From Teratosphaeria epicoccoides (Eukaryota; Ascomycota; Dothideomycetes; Mycosphaerellales; Teratosphaeriaceae): a stretch of DNA of 64,000 nucleotides. Positions within the stretch are counted from its first letter, which is position 1. Every line of letters begins with the position of its first letter. Shown here piece by piece: positions 58,927-64,000 of this stretch. The position numbers were made by a program, and so were the translations under genes. Under the pieces are notes generated by a model, which searched no databases, was not told the DNA's origin, and saw nothing but the letters and a program-made list of their open reading frames with translations. The stretch is taken from assembly GCA_021401465.1 (NCBI GenBank), contig JADDMT010000037.1, forward strand, positions 62,001 to 126,000. The letters are read 5' to 3'.

Positions 58927-60423
58927 TTAGTAACTACTAGTTAAGGGCTTCCTGACTAAACCCGAAGTAGAAGAATCTTTCTTGTTATAGTCCGCTAGGG
59001 ACTACCTACTTACACGGGGTCTACTAAACACCCTAAAGCGACTATGAGTAACAGGAGTAGTAACGCCATAAAGAGAGGCTAGCATCTTCTTCTTTAGTAG
59101 GTTGTAAGGTAGCTTGTCTTTAGAGCCTATAGTAGCTAGAGAGCTAGCGACATCCTTACTACGCCTAGTCGTAACAACTACCTTATCCTTAGCATTAGAA
59201 GGCAAAGAGACTTAGGCGCGCTTGCGGCTGTTACGCTCGGCCCTCGAGATTATCTTGTACTTCTTGACACGAGTATTAACTACATCATTAGACTTAGTGT
59301 CTCCCTTAGGCGTAACTAGTATAGTAACACTATAGCGCGAAGGGATTACGTTAGGACTAAAGGTATCCTAGATGTCATTATCCTCCTTATCCTTAAAGAT
59401 CTAGCCTAGAGGCTTGTGCCTTAGCGTCTTAGTAGATGTAGTGCAGATCGCAAGTAGGGAAGGTTCGGCTTCCTTGTCGCTAACCTCAATTTCGGCCCTA
59501 GCCTTCTTCTTCTTCTTAGATAGTAGCGTCGAGGCAGCGTAGGTAGTAGCGCTATAATGTGTTAGCTATACGCACGCGACAGGATTCGAGTAAGTAACTT
59601 ACGGCTTAGTCCTTAGGACTAGCTTAGAGGCAGGCTGCCTCTCGGTATAGCGCTAGGGCGTAGCCTTAGTAGCGGGAACAGTGAATTGCTTAATAACCTT
59701 CTTGCGGATTATCCGCATCTCGAAGTCATCGTTAATAGAGGCAAGGGCCCTAAGTTGCTAACGCTAGCAGCTAGTCAGATATTTCTCGACGCTAACGTTA
59801 GCCTAGCGGAGAAAGTCAGCATTTATACTTAGAGGGTACCTGTACTATATGCGTACTATGGCGAAGGTCTCGACCCTAATAGTTAGTACCTTTAAGATCT
59901 TCTAGACTAAGTCTACGATCAGACCTAGATAAACGTTTTTGCCTGTTAGCAGAGAGTCGAAGCGAACACTGCTATAAGAATAGTTAGTAGTCCTAGTAAA
60001 GCACGAGAGGGCGCTAAGTAGGTAGGCGAGTGCCTCGCGGTACTTAGCTTGTAGCCTGTTTATAGTCAGAGTACCTTTAGCAACCCCCTTGTTACGCGTA
60101 CTCTAGAAGTTATCGATGTTATAGCAGAGCTAGTTATACTCGCTATATACCTCTTTAGGGAGGTCTTAGCATTTTTGATGCTTGCTATTACAGTTGACAT
60201 AATTGCGATAGATACTACTCTCATCAAATCTGCTAACATAGATCTTAGCTACACTTTAGTTAGTACAAGCCACGCATACCTCGCGGGTAGGGGACGCCTT
60301 ACTAACACGAGGAGGAGAGATGTGTGCAGCTTAGCTGCTAAGGTTGTCAAGGCATTGTCGACACAAGCGACAGTCGCGGGTAGAGCGAGTAGTGTCAAAC
60401 TTAGTCTGTAGCATATAAGCTAT
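58927..60423 (-). pseudogene. Gypsy1-B antisense gene, cysteine-rich ORF
   Basis: The 1497-bp homologue of 14522-16018, same length. The start codon is destroyed by a RIP-type change (ATG to ATA at 60423-60421). It keeps C18-x2-C21-x2-C24 and C50-x2-C53 and shows Cys at position 78 where copy A has Tyr. Position 16 is Arg where copy A has Cys, so copy A's first cysteine is a mutation. The C-terminal piece 59002-59205 is stop-free. The minus-strand TATA box (plus 60579-60586) is kept. The plus frame 60175-60411 is its shadow. Confidence 0.8.
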
Positions 60424-61222
60424 TATTACTAGGATGAGTTAATTGATCTTGATTGATTAATTAAAGAAGAAGGAGCTCTAGTTTAGACCTACAGACATAG
60501 CAAGGCGCAAGCTAAGCAAAATAGAAGCGGAGGTTAATGTTAGTGTTTTAGAACAGGAAGTTTAGGAAAGTAGCGAGGTTTTTATACCCTTTAACAGCCC
60601 CCCCTGTTGCCTACCGCAACTGTTAAGCTAGTAACTCGAACTACATGCGTAGAGTACCTGCCTTTAGTTAACTTATAAGGGGACCGAATAATGCAAGAAC
60701 AGATAACGCGGCTGTTACGCATGTATGCTAACTACACTTATACTAGTCTACTAGCATGAAGATATGGCAAGACCCGCGCTAGGAGCGCGCTCCTGCTATT
60801 TCGAGCAGTACGCGTAGAGCGTCCGCGTACATTCCTACTACCCTAAGGTTCTGTAACATGTTCTTCATGGTCACGACTAAATAGGGACGGCTAAGCTACT
60901 TGGCGAGGCTAGCGCGTATGCTCGCCCTACTATTTTAAAGATTAACTAAAGTATGTACTTATAGTTTCCTGATATCTCGATCTGCATGTAAAGCGAAGGT
61001 ATTATGAAGCCGCCTAACATGTAACAGATTAAAACCCGCCTAAGTTAGTAGCCTCTACCTCGCACTTACTACGAAGGTGTTAAGGTATACGCATAACACA
61101 TGTTATATAGGCTATCTACCTATTTACTCTTACGCAGTGTAAGCGTGCTATATCCTGTACCCTATATGTTCCACGTGTATTACTTAGTAAGGCTAGGGAC
61201 ATCCTCATAGGAGGAGAGGTAG
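60424..61222. promoter_or_regulatory. Gypsy1-B antisense leader and polypurine tract
   Basis: Matches 16019-16815 of copy A. It includes the minus-strand TATAAAAA at 60579-60586, the GGGGGGCTGTTA block upstream of it, and the purine tract AGGAGGAGAGG before the 3' LTR. No sense frame is supported. Confidence 0.55.
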
Positions 61223-61582
61223 TGATATAGTTGATACTAGGGGGCCATTAGAACTGCATAGGTTCTAATGCCTGCCCTTAGTATGTAGTGACCCTACTAC
61301 ATATAGTAAGGGGGTCCTTTGTACATACGTTAGCTTGTATGTCGTCTAAGTAGGATTAAGGGTTAATGTAGGATGCCCCTATGTCGCTAACCCTACAATA
61401 CCCCTGCGGGGATAGGCTTAGACATGCTTTCCCTAATTAAGGGGCGTCAGGGGTTATAAGCACCCTTAGCGCTACCTCTGCAATAAGCAGAAAGCAGTGC
61501 TATCTTGTACCTATTAAAAGGTCGGATTACTCTGTCATACTACGAGATATTTTCATATTATATAGCATATATATCTATATTA
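61223..61582 (+). repeat. Gypsy1-B 3' LTR
   Basis: 360 bp, TGATATAG...CTATATTA. The plus frame starting at 61505 runs from this LTR into the chromodomain of Gypsy2-4 and is not a gene start. Confidence 0.93.
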
Positions 61583-61906
61583 AAAGGACTAGTTAATTTC
61601 GAATTACAGCTACCTAAGCAGATAAGAATATACCCTGTGTTCTATGTCTCTCTACTAGAACAAGTAGTGCTAGACACTACACTACAAACAGAACCCTTAC
61701 TACTTAACCCTAAAGTAGAAGAACTAGAGTACACTGTCAAGAAGATTGTCGACACTTGCTAGGTAGACAGATAGCAAGAGTACTTAGTAAAATAGGAAGG
61801 ATACAGGAGTACCGAAAATACCTAGGAACCCCTTAAATACCTACAAAACTGTTAGTAGAAGGTACGAAGCTTTAAGCGGAAAACGAACCTAGGAAGAAGG
61901 TTATAA
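61583..61906 (+). pseudogene. Gypsy2-4 pol 3' end (integrase C-terminus and chromodomain)
   Basis: Continues Gypsy2 pol from the position equal to 28565 of Gypsy2-2: FYVSLLEQVVLDTTLQTEPL, then a chromodomain YTVKKIVDT and EYLVK-EGY. It ends at TAA 61904-61906, again overlapping the stop of the opposite-strand gene. Confidence 0.85.
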
Positions 61907-62521
61907 GCTACAAGTAGGCTCCTGCAGGATACTATTAAGAGGCTTGGCTACTACGCTATCTAGGAAACCCTAATACAACGCGTTAGCAAAACCTTCTATT
62001 ACGCTCTATGTCATAGGACTAAGAGCAAGACTAGTCGAGGGATCTAGGTTAAGAAGAAACCTAGCCTGCTAAAGAGCCTACTCTTTAGCCTTGTCTTCTC
62101 TAATCTCACGCTCCTTAAGGGTGCGACTATCCTTGACTTTATAGTTAACTACATCTAACTGTTTCTAAAGACATATCTCCTTTACATGCGCCTCTATTAT
62201 CTTCTATAAAGCCTTAGCTAGGGCTACCTTCGCATGATCAAGATTAGCAATTAGTCTTTTCTGCTAATTACCTAACTTCTTCTATTTAACCTCTGTTACC
62301 TTCATGTTATAACTTTGACAGTTACTAAAGTAATACTATAAACATTTCCCTAAGGAAATATGCACTTAACAAACAAGCTTTAACTCTTAACACTAAGTAT
62401 AGGACTTTATACTATCCTAGCCCTAACAATAGATTCGATTCGCGTAGTGTTTACATTTCTGCATTAAAGGGGCGTTAGTGTCTAGAATGACACAAGGTAG
62501 TAATGTAGAAAGAGAAGACAT
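61901..62521 (-). pseudogene. Gypsy2-4 antisense gene, third copy
   Basis: 621 bp from ATG at 62521 to TAA (TGA changed by RIP) at 61901. It is the same length as the copies at 28883-29503 and 32024-32644. More TAG/TAA interruptions are present, in line with the stronger RIP of this copy. The basic segment and cysteine array can still be followed. Confidence 0.8.
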
Positions 62522-62600
62522 TACTATGTAAAGGAAAGGACAAGAGAAACCCTATACTAATAAGGTAGCTTAGGGACAAGCTAGGCTAAGAGGGGGATAG

Positions 62601-63069
62601 TGTCATGAGTACTATAAGTTACAAGTACTATAGCCTAAGTCATAGCTGTTATAAGTGCTATAAGTTATAGTGTTATAAGTTATAGTACTATGAGTTATAA
62701 CGTAGGCATAGAAGAGAGGGTCTATTACATAAGGACAGACACCTAGATCTATAGGGTTAGTCTACAGATCTATAGGCCTATATAGGAGAAAGGATCTATT
62801 ATATAAGAACAGACCCTAGGATCTATAGGGTTAGTCTATAGATCTACAGACATAGGTCTAATAGGTCTGTTAACAGATCTAATAGAGCTGCCCTGTCTCT
62901 CTAGTATATAGGGATAGCTTTAGGACAGGTAGTTAGGAGCTTTATGCTTAATTTAAGCTTCTCCTCTAGGGGGGATAGTTAGTATAAGGTTAATTGCCTT
63001 TGTTAATATTCTTTACTACTCTATAAGTCTAATACCTAATCCCCTTCCTGCTATTAGCACCTACCCTTC
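62601..63069 (+). repeat. Gypsy2-4 3' LTR, last bases lost
   Basis: Begins TGTCATGAGTACTATAAG after the tract AGAGGGGGATAG. It carries the family blocks and stops at CACCTACCCTTCT, where the final ATGACA is replaced by a Gypsy1 LTR fragment in the opposite orientation. Confidence 0.88.
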
Positions 63070-63232
63070 TAATAGTAGAGGTATCCTACATTAGGCTTTA
63101 ATCCTACTTAGATAACATATAAGCTAATGTATATACAAAGGACCCCCTTACTATATAGTAGGGTCATTACATGCTAAGGGCAGGCATTAGAACCTATGTA
63201 GCTCCTATAGCCTCCTAGTATTAACTGTATTA
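63070..63232 (-). repeat. Gypsy1 LTR fragment (first ~160 bp), minus strand
   Basis: The reverse complement begins TAATACAGTTAATACTAGG and continues through the TCTAATGCCTGCCCTTAGCA and GCAAGGGGGTCC-like blocks of the Gypsy1 LTR. It is truncated at 63070. It is AT-rich and heavily mutated. Confidence 0.8.
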
Positions 63233-63680
63233 ATATCTATGATAGTCATTTAGGCTACATAGACTTGTCCTTCTTTTACTTCCTCTCTAGGGAGGTTTTA
63301 GATACCTTATTTACCTTCCTTCCCTTAATGTGTTTAGGATAGTAGTTTACCTAGTAGTCTCTTGTACTAAGGGTAGTATATTAGAGTATGTTTAGCGCTA
63401 ATACCCCCTAATAGTATTAATTATATTAATTACTTTCTTAGAGAATATACTAGTAGATATTATGCTATTCTTTTAACTACTCCTTAGGGTTAGACTAATT
63501 AACTATTACTATGATCCTATTATAGTTAGTAACTTATAGGCTACAAGGTTAATATTCTTAAGATTGTCTACTACTAGGATAGTTGCTATAATAGAGGTAC
63601 TTGATATTCTAATACTCCTATTAGTTAGAAACATAAGAAGTTACATATAGGTACTTAGGAGTCTGAGAATAAGGTGAATT
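63233..63680. other. AT-rich RIP-mutated relic
   Basis: No frame or known repeat is recognised. Two phrases, GTATTAATATC near 63230 and GTATTAATTATATTAATTAC near 63412, suggest decayed LTR or TIR ends. Confidence 0.35.
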
Positions 63681-64000
63681 TTTTGTCATGTTGCGCGTAT
63701 TTTGGGAATCGCGCCTAGTCAGAGCATCGGAGGTTTCATCCGATGCGGATAGGTAGGACTAATTCCCGAAGAAGCTGTAAAGGATCGGCGTAGCCTGCGG
63801 ACCGGTCGATTGAGGACTAGGAAGAATCTGCCATATTGCTTATAGCTCCACTCGGCGCATCGTCTCAATGACATAAACAATGCGTTACTATCATCGGTAG
63901 GTGCAAAGAGGCGCAATATGCAGGCGAGCTGAGCATGACGGGGCTGAGCAGCCTGAGCCAGGCAGTCGGTGGTGGAACGATATCTTCGCCAACGTTCCTT
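63681..64000. other. non-RIP sequence at window end
   Basis: CpA and TpG return at about 63680 and the sequence is GC-balanced, so the repeat block ends here. A minus frame 63719-63916 (65 codons) could be part of a host gene extending past the window, but no domain or splice structure can be shown. Confidence 0.4.

Larger units (their letters stand above)
53411..61582 (+). mobile_element. Gypsy1-B, second complete Gypsy1 element
   Basis: 8172 bp, with 360-bp LTRs at 53411-53770 and 61223-61582. Organisation is the same as Gypsy1-A: gag-pol 53820-58784, antisense gene 58927-60423. The flanking 5-mers TAGGC (left) and AAAGG (right) differ, and the surrounding Gypsy2-4 sequence jumps by about 3.6 kb. 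The copy thus lies at a rearranged junction. RIP differs from copy A at many sites (for example TCGA against TTAA pairs), so each copy was mutated independently. Confidence 0.95.
51181..63069 (+). mobile_element. Gypsy2-4, copy with nested Gypsy1 insertions and an internal gap
   Basis: A plus-strand Gypsy2: 5' LTR about 51181-51601 (end CCTTATGACA), gag from about 51780, 3' LTR 62601-63069. It is interrupted by a solo Gypsy1 LTR (52322-52681) and the complete Gypsy1-B (53411-61582). The sequence left of Gypsy1-B corresponds to position 24985 of Gypsy2-2 and the sequence right of it to 28565. About 3.6 kb of Gypsy2 (protease to integrase) is therefore missing at that junction. It is more strongly RIP-mutated than Gypsy2-2. 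Confidence 0.9.

Noticed and set aside
61505..61762. 85-codon plus frame starting MYLLKGRITLSYYE
   Set aside because: Runs from the Gypsy1-B LTR into Gypsy2-4 pol. The start is an accident of the junction.

Overview
The window looks like a repeat-rich, RIP-inactivated compartment of a filamentous ascomycete (Pezizomycotina) chromosome. A single intact host gene sits in it. About 58 kb consists of nested, decayed transposons. CpA and TpG are strongly depleted and TpA is enriched, and almost every in-frame stop is TAG or TAA where a relative would have CAG, CAA or TGG. This is the signature of repeat-induced point mutation (RIP). The unmutated island runs from about 45.15 to 50.95 kb and carries a spliced glutamine:fructose-6-phosphate amidotransferase gene (GFA1 type, minus strand, three exons, 698 aa). 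The last ~320 bp of the window also looks unmutated.

Layout. 1-9007 and 17181-20757: relics of DNA transposons, including a clear Plavaka-type (CACTA/EnSpm superfamily) transposase on the minus strand, a possible SNF2-helicase fragment and unidentified frames. 9008-17175: complete Ty3/Gypsy chromovirus, called Gypsy1-A here, with 360-bp LTRs and target duplication AGCAT. 20758-23062 and 23063-30030: a truncated and a complete copy of a second chromovirus, Gypsy2. 31389-37424: an inverted Gypsy2 copy holding a solo Gypsy1 LTR. 37425-43284: a third family, Gypsy3. 43285-45130: LTR fragments and an HTH-protein relic. 50976-63232: another Gypsy2 copy with a solo Gypsy1 LTR and the complete Gypsy1-B nested inside it.

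The most notable point is that the two main retrotransposon families each carry an extra gene on the opposite strand between integrase and the 3' LTR. In Gypsy1 it is a 1497-bp frame (498 codons plus stop) of identical length in both copies, with a cysteine-rich N-terminus and its own TATA box. In Gypsy2 it is a 621-bp frame of identical length in three copies. It encodes a cysteine array close to a Zn2Cys6 cluster, and its stop codon overlaps the pol stop tail-to-tail. Despite heavy RIP neither gene has length changes between copies, so both look like real element genes before inactivation.

A second point is structural. One transposon reading frame is split by a Gypsy2 insertion at TAGAG, and its two halves now lie on opposite strands 13.5 kb apart. 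This implies an inversion between inverted Gypsy2 copies. All translations of RIP-mutated regions below are described with TAG/TAA read as the probable Q/W codons. None of those genes is functional as it stands.
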